Positions 1 to 14,524 are shown, counted from the stretch's first letter. The stretch: DNA of 64,000 bases from Tubulanus polymorphus (GCF_964204645.1 NC_134025.1:25326001-25390000); one strand, 5' to 3'. Translations and numbers: made by a program. Notes: a model not told the origin generated them from the letters alone.

Positions 1-2833
<2,833 letters not shown>

Positions 2834-5800
2834 ATGGAAAACGTGGATAAGAATCAACAATTCGCTATTCAATTAGCGCATAATTTGGCCGGTAACGTAA
2901 AAAAGATTCGTGATCGCGGCCTGAAGAAATTACGAAAGTGGCTGTCAGCACGTTCTCAATCCAAAACAAGTGCGTGTCGTTTCATTTTAAGCCGTGAATT
3001 TAAACGTTTACTTCGCAAATTCAATTCAAGATTTTATTGTTCCATTTTACCGCAGACTCCGCTTGCCTTGAACTGTCGCGCGCCCCATATATGAGGGACC
3101 ATATATGAGATGAATGTAGTCTAATTCATTTTTAAAACAAAAATCCATCCTTTCACGCGGAGTCGTCTACCTCGGCCACAATTCAAATAGACAAGCACAT
3201 TATTTAATTCTATTAATTGGAGGATACTATACAGCAAGTGGCCCTGCAACAGTTGCAAAAGCCCTCTCTGACCTGTGAACTGTTGTGGAGATTTTCAAAT
3301 CAAGGTTGACAATTCTAGTATTTATTGGCACTTTGTAATCTGTACTGCGTCGCTGCACAATATAGAATGCTGACTGACTGACTGACGACAGTGAGTTGGC
3401 TGCCACTACGGGTGGTGATGATTATTTTAGTTTACATGAAGTATATTCTGCCCAATCTTGCTTTTCAATTATAAGCAATGGTATTTACAAAACTGAACTG
3501 ACCTGTATTTGATGACTTCTCTAGTGGGTGAAAGATTAGAAATGGTCACGTCAAAACTGATGATTACTATAGGTATACTTGCGACATACAACGGATATAT
3601 CTACCTTTTCACTCGGACTACCGATTAACAAACCAGTGATTGTCGTTGAGCTTGATATAAACGAAAAGGTTATCTTTTATTGCACACTGATTGCATGCAG
3701 TCATTGCAACACTATGGAGTTTTCAAAAAAAAGGAAGCTCGAGGCTTACAGCTTTGAGAAGAAGAGGGAAGTAATCGCGTATTACGAACAAAACCTCAAT
3801 ATGAAAAAAAAGGATATTGCCAAGAAATTCGATGTTAATCCGAAAACGCTATCCGACTGGATCAAGAGCAAAGAGATGATCAAGAAAAAAAGGACTGAAT
3901 CTATACATTCAAGGACTGTCACGAGAGACAGAAACATTAAATTCAGCGACGTAGACGCTGCATTATATATTTGGTTTAGAGATGCAATTCAGGAACCTGG
4001 AATCTCCATTTCTGGTGAAACTCTCCGTCTTAAAGCAAACCGCTTCGCTAAGGATTTCGGTTACGGGGATGACGTAGAGATATCTGCATCGTGGATCGAA
4101 CGATTTAAGAAAAGATACGGTATCAGTAGAGCGAACAAATGCGGGGACGCTGCCATCATTAGTGACGAAGTTCTCGAAGACTGGTACAAAGACGGCCTGT
4201 TAGGAATTCTCAGAAAATATGCACCTGAGAATATTTACACCCTCGATGAAACTGGGCTGTTTTGGCAGATGCTGCCTGGGCAATCCCCACAAAAAACTGG
4301 TACGAAATACCAAAGGGCTAAAAAACCAGAGAATAGAATCACTATTCTCGTTGGAGCCAATATGGATGGCACTGATAAACTGCCTCTTCTAGCGATTGGT
4401 AAATTCCAGAATGCGCGGGCATTTAGAAAAGTAAGAAAAGTGCCCTTAGAATACATGAGCAATGAAAATGCATCAATGACGGGAGATATTTTTGTCCAGT
4501 TTCTTTGTAAATTAAATCAAAGGTTTTGTACTGAAAGCAGAAATGTTGCTATCTTACTTGATAAATGTAGCTCCCACCCGCCAGAATACCTGAAGAACTT
4601 TTCAAACATCGAGGTATTCTTTTTACCTGTGAATACAACTTCAATGTTGCAGCCGATGGATGCCGGCATAGTTAAAGATTTGAAGGTTCATTACAGGCAT
4701 AGACAATGCGAAAAGCGGTTGGTTTGTTTTGAAGAAGAGACAGGATTTACATGGACACTATTGGATGCAATGTTCGCAATGAAATTGGCATGGGAGAAAG
4801 TAACAACCACTACAATTAGAAACTGTTTTATAGTCACTGGATTTGCCCCATTGCTAGGTTCCATCACGAATTCTGAAAGTAGACCTAACGCTGATCAACA
4901 TTTACAAAATCTATGGGACTCTTTCACCAACACTAGAAATGAAGACCGGGTTTCGACTGACACGAGGGAGTTCAGAAATATTTGGGATAACTTAGCTCAG
5001 TATATTGATTTACAGGTACGTTAGTCAAATGCTCCCGTTTCAAACTAACCTTTATGCCACAGACCATAGAATACAGTAGAACCACATCATTAACAATGTC
5101 AGATATAATGATTTATCTATTATTACAAACCTAAATTTCCTCCTAAATAGGACAATGTTTATAATTAATTTGATACTGGAAATAATGAACTATCGATTAC
5201 GATGCACTGATTTCTGGTTCCTCTGAAGTTCGTTGTAACGAGGTTCCACTGTATAATCTGAATTTTCATTGAATCTTTATTTCCATATTCCTGCGTAACT
5301 GCAGATACCGTTATCATCTTATTTCAAAGCTGTGATGTCTACTGGTATCTGTTTTTTAGAATGCTTCCATGGAGGATTACATTGCAATCGATAATGCTGC
5401 AGACGATTTTACATCAGAACACCTTACTGATGAGCAGAACATGAACCATGTTGCCTTAGACATAAAAACTGAACCTGAGTTCATTGTTGGTGAAAATGAA
5501 GACGATGATGATCCACTGCCTGTGCATGTTACAAAAAGCGATGCAATAAAAGCGGTCGATACCCTGAAATTGTATCTAAGTCAACGTACTGCTACAGAGG
5601 ATGAGCACTTTTCTGCACTGATGAAAATTGAGACTTTCGCATTGAAACAACGGAAATTCAGGCAGACGTCGATGCTTGATTTCTTTGTGGAGGCAAAAAC
5701 AGATCAGTAGCTCAAGCATGGATTTTGTCAATTGATCAATTTAGAATCTTCATGTTCATCATACCTGAATTTTTATTATGTAATTTTTTTGTTACACAAA

Positions 5801-8800
5801 ATTTCTGGAAATTAAAAATATATAATTTCAGTAAGTTGTACTTCCTCATGTAGATCATCTCAGTGACACTCTGACTAAGACATCCATCCCCGGTATTGAT
5901 ACTGAAATGAGATAAGACGGGAGCAGATCCAGGACATATTCCAATCGTTTTGGAAAACTGGTGATTGAAAGGATTGAATTAACATATTTTGGAAATAAAC
6001 AATTGAAAAAAATAAACAGATTTCTTTCAGTATCTTGAATAGCTACAACTACTGCATTTTATCAAATAGGGGCCTAAATGATGCCACACAGGCACCTGTT
6101 ACTGAGTCGGGGATCGTAAACTGTAAAGAGCCCTTCTAAATTCAGAATACAGTGAAAGAAGGTCCTAGATCTGCCCCTGTAAGACATGAGATTAATAAAA
6201 TAGCATTGTTTTTTATAATGGTTCCTCCATTCCAGTGGCCAGCGCTGAATAAAATACCTAAAATATGAATGACATGACATACATTGAGGAAAAATATTTC
6301 ATGAGCTTGGTGTTTTCTTGAAATGTTCTTTTGACTAGAAAGATCAGTTTTCTTTCTAAAATGAGGATCTTACCTCTGTATTTATCCAACAATATCCGAG
6401 GCATGCATACACAATCTACAAGATCCTGAAAACTAGGTAGTTAGTGGCTAGATACGAAAGAAAAAGAGCTATAATTTTTGCACATCGTACCATGATTAAC
6501 TAACGTTTTTTGTTTTGCAGATCCATTTACAGAAGAAGATTTCATCAAGATATGGAAAGGGCTTCATTATTGTATGTGGATGCAGGATAAACCACTTCTT
6601 CAGGTTGGTGAAAAAAAACACAAAACTCAGCAACAGAAAAACTTTCATTTTGACTTCGATGAAAAGCTTTATTGATAATTTTGCAGGAGGATTTGGCTGA
6701 CAGTGTAGCGAGTTTGATACATTCGGTAGAAAATGTGGATCAAAAATTTTTATTCATCGAATCATTTATCAAGACCGAGGCGAGAGAATGGTTCGGTGTC
6801 GATCGCTGGAGACTTGATAAATTCTTAATGGTAAAAAGAAATATGTTCCTTCATTAGCATTTTTTTAATGATTTTTTGTTGCTTATATTATTGAATCGAA
6901 TTTTATTTTATTTCATGCAGATGTTTAGACGGTTTTTCCAACAAGCACTGGTAATGATCAATAATCAAGGTTGGAAAGCGGATGAAATAAAACGGTTCCT
7001 CGACATTCTGAAGAAAACTTTGATTAATAATGATGACTCGTATCCGCTCGGTCTCAAAATGCATTTAGTGAATATATATTGGGAAGAGTTGACTACTATC
7101 GCAGTTGGACAGGTACGGTAGTTGTTATTGGTCATTAGACATTTTTAGCCCACTTGGGACTTTAGTCCAGCGGGCTATTGCATTATATTGATACCTAAGC
7201 ATATTGTGTTACTACATCAATTGGAAAGTTGTAGCCCATATCGTGTTCTATGATTTTGGTGAGTTTCAAGGACATAAGTTATTCTATATGGTCTCAAGGG
7301 GCGTTGAATAGTAGAAAAACTTCGTGTTTCCTTATCAGATTGGTACCTAGGCAAATTTTGTTACCATGATCAATAGCAAAGTTGTAGTTCATGACATGTT
7401 CTATGATTGTGGAGAGTTTCAAGGTCATTGGGTTTTGCATATGGTCACCAGGGAGCGTTGAATAGTAAAGTGACTTAGTATTTCCATATTAAATTGGTAA
7501 CCAGGCATATTTTGTTATCACAATCGATTACAAAATCGTAGCTGCTGACATTTTCTGGGTGGGTTTTAAGGTCATTGGTTTTTTTATATGGTCACCAGGG
7601 GGCCTTCAATATTGAAATTGTTAGATTGTTGAGCATTTCAAACCACTTCCCAAGTGGGCATGGTGTCTCTGGACCCCTAGTTGTATATGGCCACCAGGGG
7701 GCATTGAATAATACAATGACTTAGTATTTCTATATTATATTCGTACCTACGCATATTTTGTAACCACAATCAATTGCAAAGTTGTAGCTCATGACATCGT
7801 CTATGATTGTGGTGATTTTAAAGGACATTAGTTATTCTATATGGTCACTAGTGTTGAATAGTAGAATAACTTAGTATTTCCATATTAAATTGGTAACGGG
7901 GCATATTTTGTTATCACAATCAATTACAAAATCGCAGCTGCTGACGTATTCTATGATTGTGGCGAGTTACAAGGTCATTGGTCTTGTAGATGGTCACCAG
8001 GGGGCGTTGAATATTGAAATTGTTAGAATGTTGAGCATTTGAAACCACTTCCCAAGTGGGCATGGTGTCCCTGGACCCCTAGTTGTTAAATCTTGCCAGA
8101 CCTACGGACTATATTTTTGCTGTTTGTCTTATGGTTAATTTCAATTTTTATTTGCAGATCGATTCCAATCAAGTTGCTCAATTTCTTGATCCGTATTGTG
8201 TTCTTTTGAAAGACGTTAAAATGTAAGTTAAGTGTTAAGTACGTTGCTGTTGTTAATGCATGCTTGATTTGAATCTTAACCATTCCGTAAATTGATTGGT
8301 AAATTCTTTTCATTGGGAAATAGGCAGTTGTACGGAAAGATCAGCGCAGGTCTATTCATGGCTATTGTGAAAGAATCTGATGTTGGTGCTGAAACTAATG
8401 AAAATAACACCGACGAACCGGAGACATTAAAGGTACAATATTTGTAGTACTAATCCTTTTCTCTTTCCCATTTTCCATGGAAACCTGGCTCCATTAATAT
8501 CCATTTTTGAAGATCAATTTCCTAATTCTTGATTGAGGGTGAACTAGTAGGGAGAAATAAATTCTTTTGTGTCACCAGGTCACTTACCAAAAATGGCCCT
8601 TGTTTTTAAACCTGCAAACGAGGTCATTAGTTGAATTTTTTTCAGGTGGATTATGGTGCTCTTGCTGATCGTCTGTTTGGAATAGCCAGCAATAAAAAAT
8701 GTAACAGCGTTCATAGAAAGCTAATATATAAACTTGTAAAAAAGTAAGTTATTTTTCATTGGAAAGAGAATTATTCTCATTAATTTTTTGCTGACAAATA

Positions 8801-10636
8801 TAAATTAACTCTTCGTCAACAGATTCCGCAATTTGAGTGAAGGAATTTTCCCATCTGTTGAAATTTCTGACTGTGAAGATAACGACTTGACGCGCAATGA
8901 TTATGAGCTTGCCATTAAGAGGCTAGATGCATTTGAAAAGAAGTTAGATGATAAAGCTAAAAGCGATAAAAAAAAGAATAAGCAAAAGAGAAAATTAGGT
9001 GCGTATTAGGTCATTCGCTTTGTCCAATGTTCTTAGAGTATGATGCGCATTTATTTTTTTTTTTTTGGTTTTTAGATGAAAGTGATGATGAAATTGACAT
9101 TGATGCTGAAGATGATGATGATAGTGAAAATGAAAAATTGAAAAAACCAAAACGTAAAAAGTCAGGAAAAGGAAAAGAGAAGGCTGCATCAGCATCTGGT
9201 GATAGTGAAGAATGCGTTTTGGTAGGCGCTGATTCGGTGCCCAAAGAAGATGCGCCCAAATCGGAAGTAAAGACGACGAAAGGTAGAAAGAATAAATCAA
9301 AGAATAATAATGATACTGTTAGTCATGATACTGTGATAAATAACCAGCAAAATGGTAATGTTTACGTGAATAAAGAGCTTGATGAAGTCGTCATATTCCC
9401 TAAAAAACCGAAGCAAACAGAATCATCGGCCGAGCCTGCGTCAAGGAAAAAGAAGGCAACTCACGGAAAAAAGCGAAAACTATGTGATGCTAGCTTGACT
9501 GCCGAATCATCCGAAGAAATCTCAACACCTAGTAAAAAAAGTCAAAAAGGTGAAACGCCAAGTAAAAAAGCTAAGAAGAATGAGGCTGCTACTCCCAAAG
9601 CTCCATTGAAAGACCAGAAAAGCTCTGAAGATGATTCTGAAGTTAATGTACTGTCATCTTTTAAACAAAATCGAATGCGAGCAATGGATTTTATGGAGCT
9701 TGAGAATGAAGAAAATAAATCTACACCAAATAAATTTGGATCTAAAAAGCAGAAAACTCCAAAGTCTGGGAAAAAAGCTCTTAAAAACTCGGAGAAAGTT
9801 GAACAAGAGATGAAAACCCAGCCTTCAACTCCTTCAACGAAAGAAAATACATCCAATGCTGTAGAAATGAAACCAAAAAGTATTAAGAAAGTTAAAACTC
9901 CTAAGAGTTCAGTCAAAAGAAATGAGGAAGATAAAACTTCTATATCAACAACTCCTACCACAAAGAATTTAACTAAAACTCCGAAACAGGATTTCATCAC
10001 ATTTGATAAATTATCCAAGGCACCTCCAGCATTTGTTAAGAAGGCAGTGAAAAAAGCAACTCCAAAACAGAAAACTCCGGTTTCAAGTCCAGCAGTGAAG
10101 GTAAGCTTTTGGATTGCTCCAAACAGCTCAAGCCTATGTGGTGTGGTCTCAGTAGGCTAGGGTTGAGTGTATACTATATAATCTGATTTCCGTCAACATG
10201 TTTTTCTTTTCATTCAGTCATTACTAGCTACCGGTACACCAGAATCTGAAAAACGAGTTGCCTTCAAGCCCAGTGTTACAGTCAAAGGTATTTATTTCTT
10301 ACCATAATTTTATGATATATATTTTTTGTTGCGGGATAGAGTTTGATATGATTGACTGATATTGGTTAATTTTGTATTCCAGCATTTAGAAAGAGTACCC
10401 CCCTGAATACAACGGGTGCATTCAGTCCAGTCTCAAAGCCCGGAAATGGTATACTGAAAGAATCGCCTCTTCCAGCTGGTACACCGGTTACAATCAAGAA
10501 ATCGTATTTGAATAGCATGAAAAATAGCCCAAAAGTGCAGTCACCACTTGTAAGGACACCAGCCAACAAAAAACAAACAACTACACCGAAGATGATCTCG
10601 ACGCCTGGTAGTAAAAAGAAGAAATCGCCTAAATAA
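2834..10636 (+). CDS. RRP1: Ribosomal RNA processing protein 1 homologue (RRP1/Nop52)
   Basis: Nucleolar factor for 60S pre-rRNA processing. Eleven exons: 2834-2969, 6521-6603, 6687-6830, 6921-7112, 8158-8222, 8324-8432, 8646-8743, 8823-8998, 9076-10100, 10218-10287 and 10383-10636, giving 783 aa with every phase consistent. The Nop52 domain fills the first ~210 residues: [12 protein letters not shown], then [18 protein letters not shown], then [14 protein letters not shown]. From residue 335 an acidic run ([16 protein letters not shown]) leads into a long Lys/Ser/Thr-Pro-rich disordered tail. RVAF at residues 689-692 fits the RVxF PP1-docking motif, which vertebrate RRP1B also uses in its tail. 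The length is close to RRP1B. Start: this ATG matches the family N-terminus; the frame stays open upstream without another ATG. The exon 1 donor (AA|GTGCGT) is inferred from homology and phase. Intron 1 (3.5 kb) carries a nested transposase gene on the same strand. Confidence 0.95.
3714..5710 (+). CDS. Tigger/pogo-type DDE transposase gene, intact, two exons
   Basis: Cut-and-paste transposase, or a domesticated derivative, of the pogo/Tigger/CENP-B group, lying inside RRP1 intron 1. Exons 3714-5015 and 5360-5710 join in phase 0 (CAG|GTACGT ... TTTTTTAG|AAT) to give 550 aa without a stop or frameshift. A psq/CENP-B-N type helix-turn-helix is at residues ~8-55 ([20 protein letters not shown]), a second CENP-B/Tc5-type HTH at ~75-140 ([15 protein letters not shown]), and the DDE domain at ~170-340. 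Candidate catalytic Asp are D178 (YTLDETGLF), D283 ([11 protein letters not shown]) and D316 (LQPMDAGIV). Position 284 is Lys where relatives usually have Asn. The second exon has the acidic stretch and the KRKF...SMLDFF-like tail typical of Tigger proteins. The frame is open upstream to 3579, but the ATG at 3714 starts the family-like N-terminus. No convincing matched terminal inverted repeats were found around the gene. Confidence 0.88.
5074..5251. mobile_element. Small Tigger/pogo-like TIR element inside the transposase intron
   Basis: The left end reads CAGTAGAACCACATCATTAA and the inverted right end CAGTGGAACCTCGTTACAAC, so the terminal 10 bases differ at one position. Both ends are flanked by the dinucleotide TA (5072-5073 and 5252-5253), the target duplication of Tc1/mariner/pogo elements. 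The CAGTGGAACCTCG terminus is characteristic of Tigger elements. At 178 bases it is a non-autonomous MITE. It fills about half of the 344-base intron of the transposase gene. Confidence 0.7.
5919..6177. mobile_element. hAT-like MITE in RRP1 intron 1
   Basis: The left end GGGAGCAGATCCAGGAC and the inverted right end GGGGCAGATCTAGGAC form imperfect TIRs 259 bases apart. The flanking octamers are GATAAGAC and TGTAAGAC, sharing their last six bases, which suits a decayed 8-bp hAT target duplication. No coding sequence is present. Superfamily assignment is inferred from TIR and duplication length. Confidence 0.55.
7147..8082. mobile_element. Helitron/Helentron-like non-autonomous element with tandem core
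   Basis: The element occupies most of RRP1 intron 4. About five imperfect repeats of roughly 150 bases (unit opening near TACCTAGGCA, containing TTCTATGATTGTGG and TCACCAGGGGGCGTTGAATA) form the core. A terminal module with a perfect stem-loop (CCACTTCCCAAGTGG, 8045-8059) followed by GGACCCCTAG occurs at the end and once internally (7643-7680), about 400 bases apart. The left end carries CCCACTTGGGA (7149-7159), exactly inverted at 8050-8060. Subterminal inverted repeats, a tandem core and a 3' hairpin before CTAG are the plan of Helentron-type HINE elements such as bivalve 'pearl'. Family membership is inferred. Confidence 0.6.
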
Positions 10637-11173
10637 TGTAGACTTCTCTAGCAATGAATATTAATGAATGTTTTAATCTGTTAAAAAAGCATATCTGCTG
10701 TATCAAATTAAGGAAAACCATGAATCATGAGGAAAGTGGCATGTTTGAATTATGTTCGTTTAACCTGTTAAATCTCAATGAATTCCTGTAGACCTTGTAA
10801 AAGTACAATTTATAACTTATGCTTAGTGATGTAAATAAATTGGCATCATATTATATTAAGAGTTTTCAGTGTATGTTTATGGGTTTTGATACATGTATAG
10901 CAGGTAGATCATATTCCATCTTATTCTCGAGCACAGTGGCGATTCTTGGAATTTTAGTAAAATCTAATTATCAGTCGTGGACAGATATAATTTGGTGGTG
11001 GGCAAGTTCTGAATACTCGTAGAACAGCTGATCTACGAAAAGAGAAGGTAACCATCAACTGCTGCCACCTGGTGAATGCTGTCAGTAAATTGATTCACAG
11101 CGCTATCACGGTGTCAGCGAAGTAAGAGCTCCAAAACCCATCAAATTGTGTATGATTAGACTCCAGCTCGACG
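10637..11173 (+). other. RRP1 3' UTR and upstream region of DEDD
   Basis: The RRP1 3' UTR begins here; possible polyadenylation hexamers occur around 10831 (GTAAATAAATT). The rest is the upstream region of DEDD. A stop in the DEDD frame at 11153 limits upstream extension unless a separate 5' exon exists. No other gene is seen. Confidence 0.5.
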
Positions 11174-12953
11174 ATGCGCACTTTACGTGACGTATTTAAG
11201 ATAATTGGAGACCAACTAGGTCTTTCCGCCAAGGACTTCGATGTGTTAAGACAACTGGCGTTCACATTCTTGCCGCAGGATTTGCACGATGGAGAAATAG
11301 CGGATGGTTTTACGTTTCTGTTGGCCCTACAGAAAGCTGGCAGATGCGACGACTCTAACTTCTTCCATATAATCCGTCTCCTGAAAAGTCTGAAACGTCC
11401 TGACCTGATCAAATACGCCAGTAGAAATGAAAACACTATTGGTAAGCATAAGGATAAGAAAATGGCCACCAAGTGAGGTATTATGGTACATATCGACCCC
11501 ATGGGCCATCCTAAAATAATTTAATCAGAAGGGCCTGAGGATTCAAAATCGATACAATTAGGGTCAGGGCTAGTTCCAATATTCAATCATCGGTGCGTTC
11601 TGATTGGATTATCCCATACCACGCATACGCAAATGTGTGCGACTTGGGAAATTCATGGAAAGTGGAAGCTAGATTTAGAGATAATGGAGCGGACAGCGGT
11701 ATTCGAACCCAGGCCAGCATACTATACTGCTAGCGCAGCGTCTCCCCACTAGACCACTGAAGCTCATGGAATTCCACTGAATGTTTTAACTATCGCTATC
11801 TCTGATCCTAACCCTCTGTACCAATTTCTCACCCTTTTGGGGCGTTTTCTCCCCCCCTAAAATGGAACCTAACCCTACATTAGTACATCTAATGATATAT
11901 AGAGGGCGGTATAATCGATCAACACTTGCATATTGGAACTAGACCTAACCTTAATTTAGTCCGGAGAATATAACAATTCTATACTTTTGTTGATATTTTG
12001 GTCACTGAACTGTTTATCCCAATGATGGGCAATATCACCTGACCTACTCGAATTTCCACCCAGTGTAACACCGTACTTATAGTGCAGTTGACCAGACCTG
12101 TTAAACCACCCCAGGTTACTTATTGAAATTTTTCCTCTGCGTCTTTCAGTCGAAAATGACCCTCTTGAGGAACACTTTGAATCGATGCACGCTGAAAAAT
12201 TTGGTGTTTATTGCTCTAATTGTGATGCCGCTTCTCGCAAACGCCGAAAGAGAAGTCCTTGGAGTCATAGAAAACGAAGGAAGACATCGGACGGTTCGTC
12301 CGTATCGGATTCTACTGAAGAAAGAGTGACTTGTGGTAAGTAAAGCTGTAACATCAAACTTTTCATGTTGATTCGATGGGTTTTCGTTATATTTGGAAGA
12401 AATGTTTTGCAGATATTCGTTTGCGAGTACGGGCTGAGTGCAGTCAACATGAATCAGCACTACAGGGTGCTATTGTATCGCAGAAAGAACACTTATTAGA
12501 GAGGCAATTCGAGAAATTTGACCAGGCAAATACGATTCTGAAATCCAGGGATTTAGGTTCTATAGTTTGTGATATAAAGTTTTCTGAATTGACATATCTG
12601 GATGCATTCTGGCGTGATTACATCAATGGTTCATTACTGGAGGCATTGAAAGGAGTATTCATTACAGGTGAGACAAATTTCATTCAATGAAGCGTACTTC
12701 TTGACAATAGTCAAAACTTAGTTGACAATGATGTAAACAGGGTTCATGGTAGTCAATGAAAGTCTTTGAATGAATTTTGGTTATCATATTTTCAGAATCA
12801 TTGAAGCAAGCAGTAGGCCAAGAAGATATTCAGCTTTGGGTCAACGTTGATGAAGATGATTATGAATCGGGCCGACGAAAACTGCTGCCAAACCTCAGAA
12901 ATATTCACAAGTGCAACAACATGACATCGCCGTCAAAAAATTCTCATAATTGA
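11174..12953 (+). CDS. DEDD: Death effector domain-containing protein (DEDD/DEDD2 homologue)
   Basis: Death-effector-domain protein; vertebrate DEDD acts mainly in nucleus and nucleolus in apoptosis and caspase regulation. Exons 11174-11441, 12150-12335, 12413-12667 and 12796-12953 give 288 aa (human about 318). The DED spans residues 1 to ~82, with RPDL at 75-78 matching the RxDL motif and a segment GFTFLLALQKAGRCDDSNFF near-identical to DEDD. Residues 119-134 (RKRRKRSPWSHRKRRK) are a basic nuclear-localisation cluster. From residue 152 the conserved C-terminal block includes ANTILKSRDLGS, SELTYLDAFWRDYINGS and LEALKGVFIT. The tail after ~260 is divergent and longer than the family core. Start: the chosen ATG begins just at DED helix 1, so a short upstream exon could add residues as in vertebrates. 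The gene is tail-to-tail with MRPL10. Vertebrate DEDD and DEDD2 are not distinguished. Confidence 0.94.
11690..11770 (-). mobile_element. tRNA-derived SINE head in DEDD intron 1
   Basis: Read on the minus strand, TGGTCTAGTGG (about 11748-11758) resembles an RNA polymerase III A box, and GGGTTCGAATACC (about 11697-11709) is a good B box at the right distance. The flanks do not pair as an acceptor stem, so this is a tRNA-like SINE head rather than a working tRNA gene. The downstream SINE body probably continues toward 11550, but its end is not visible. Confidence 0.6.
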
Positions 12954-14524
12954 TGTTTTCAATGGGGCTCTGAAAATGTAGGCTTAAACGCTCATAACCA
13001 GCAAGCAGCACATGTTCATACTGGTATATGTTCTCAAGAAGTATTCTCATTTACTCATTTCCATTTCCTGATAAATGCGAAAGAGTATTATGCTACTGGG
13101 GATGAAATGCAATTATAGTTAAGAAAGTTTTATTATTTTTCAAATTAAATCAATAATGTTGCTTGAAGTGCATCGGCGAATGACTGATAGTAAGTTATTG
13201 TCCAGAAATAAGCAATGCGCAAAGTACTGTATGTATATTTGTAAGTGCGATGTTTTTTCAACCCAAGTAACACTATATAATATAGGAGGGATTTGAATAT
13301 TGACATGCCGCATAGAAACAGTTTATGAATTGTACTACACTTAAATTACGTTTTCTATAGAAACCAGGACTCTTGAGTTAGAGTAAAACAGTTCATTTTC
13401 AAATGTCTAAACTTCCTCTAAAGTCGGATTATGATAACTAAGAACTGGTTTCAAACTTACTTGAATCTGGATTAGTTAATTTGATTGGCAGCAATTAAGA
13501 GATTTCATCCTCCTAGAGGTAGTGTAATAATTTTTTTAAGGCACTTGCCAAGTGTACTAAAATTTGTATATAAATATATTTATCAGACCGGCGTTGATAA
13601 AATGGTAATGTTTAACATCGCTAATGATGAATTGGTCCCTCTTTGATAATACAGCAATAGTAATTGTTCCTCTTTATTAGCACTAAAACCAAGTGGTTTC
13701 AATTGTTTTGTTTATAATCGATATAAAGTTAAGTAGTAAGAGGTCTATTAATATTATACACTTCAATTTCTGCTGCAAAGGCCTCAAAACTGTATATATG
13801 TGTCTTGTTTATCTTGTAAATAAAATAAACTGTTACTATTATGTTTTGATTATTACCCAGGTCCAAGAGAAACATTTTTTTTCTAAGATGATTTTGGTAA
13901 TTATTTAGACGTAGATGAAATTACCGTTGATGTCTACAGTCTTATATTTCTTGTGTTTATGTTGATGTAAAAAATTTAATACGTTTCTTGAATTCTTGTG
14001 CTGTAATAAATGTCTTTTTGTATACAACAATAACGTATCATTATTCGATTAATTGAAGGTTGAAGGCCCAGCCTCTTACACGCTGAGCATTCATTATTCT
14101 GCCTGCTAAAAAATTGATCAGATCTTACGGAGTCCGGTGATCCTCACAACCGAAATTAGGGGTAAAAGTGGAACCTCGTTACAACAAACTCGGGTACTAG
14201 AAAATATGTTCATTATATCCTGAAAGAAATTATTAAGATAGTCCTGTTTGGGAAAAAAGATGTAATAACCGATAAATCGTATTATCTAAGGTCATTATTA
14301 CGAGGTCCACTACCACACTACGGTTAGATGAATCTTCATGGCAAGCAAAATCGATCCTTAGAAAACTGCTAGCTATGCTGTACAAGTAGTTTTTCATTTC
14401 ATTTTATTAACTATCAACGAAAATAGTAGATGCACAATAGAATATGGGCTATAGTACACGCAATCTCTACTACATGTTTCAATATATGAACAAAATTTGT
14501 ATTCCTAGTTTTGAAACAACTTCC
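12954..14524. other. 3' ends of convergent DEDD and MRPL10
   Basis: AT-rich region between the stop codons of two convergent genes, holding their 3' UTRs. AATAAA-type signals appear near 13820 (GTAAATAAAATAAAC) and 14008 (GTAATAAATG). A Tigger-like MITE sits at 14165-14310. No coding sequence is supported. Confidence 0.5.
14165..14310. mobile_element. Tigger/pogo-like MITE, second copy
   Basis: The left end contains AGTGGAACCTCGTTACAAC and the inverted right end GTGGACCTCGTAATAATGAC, with TA next to both ends (14163-14164 and 14311-14312). The left terminus is nearly the same as the right TIR of the element at 5074-5251, so both belong to one family. The inner parts differ and there is no coding sequence. 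Confidence 0.6.

Noticed and set aside
3579-3713. Upstream extension of the transposase frame by 45 residues
   Set aside because: The extension does not resemble the family and the ATG at 3714 directly precedes the HTH region; the upstream part may contain decayed terminal sequence of the element.
9542-10018. 158-aa open frame antisense to RRP1 exon 9
   Set aside because: It mirrors the Lys/Ser-rich codons of a well-supported exon and has no family resemblance.
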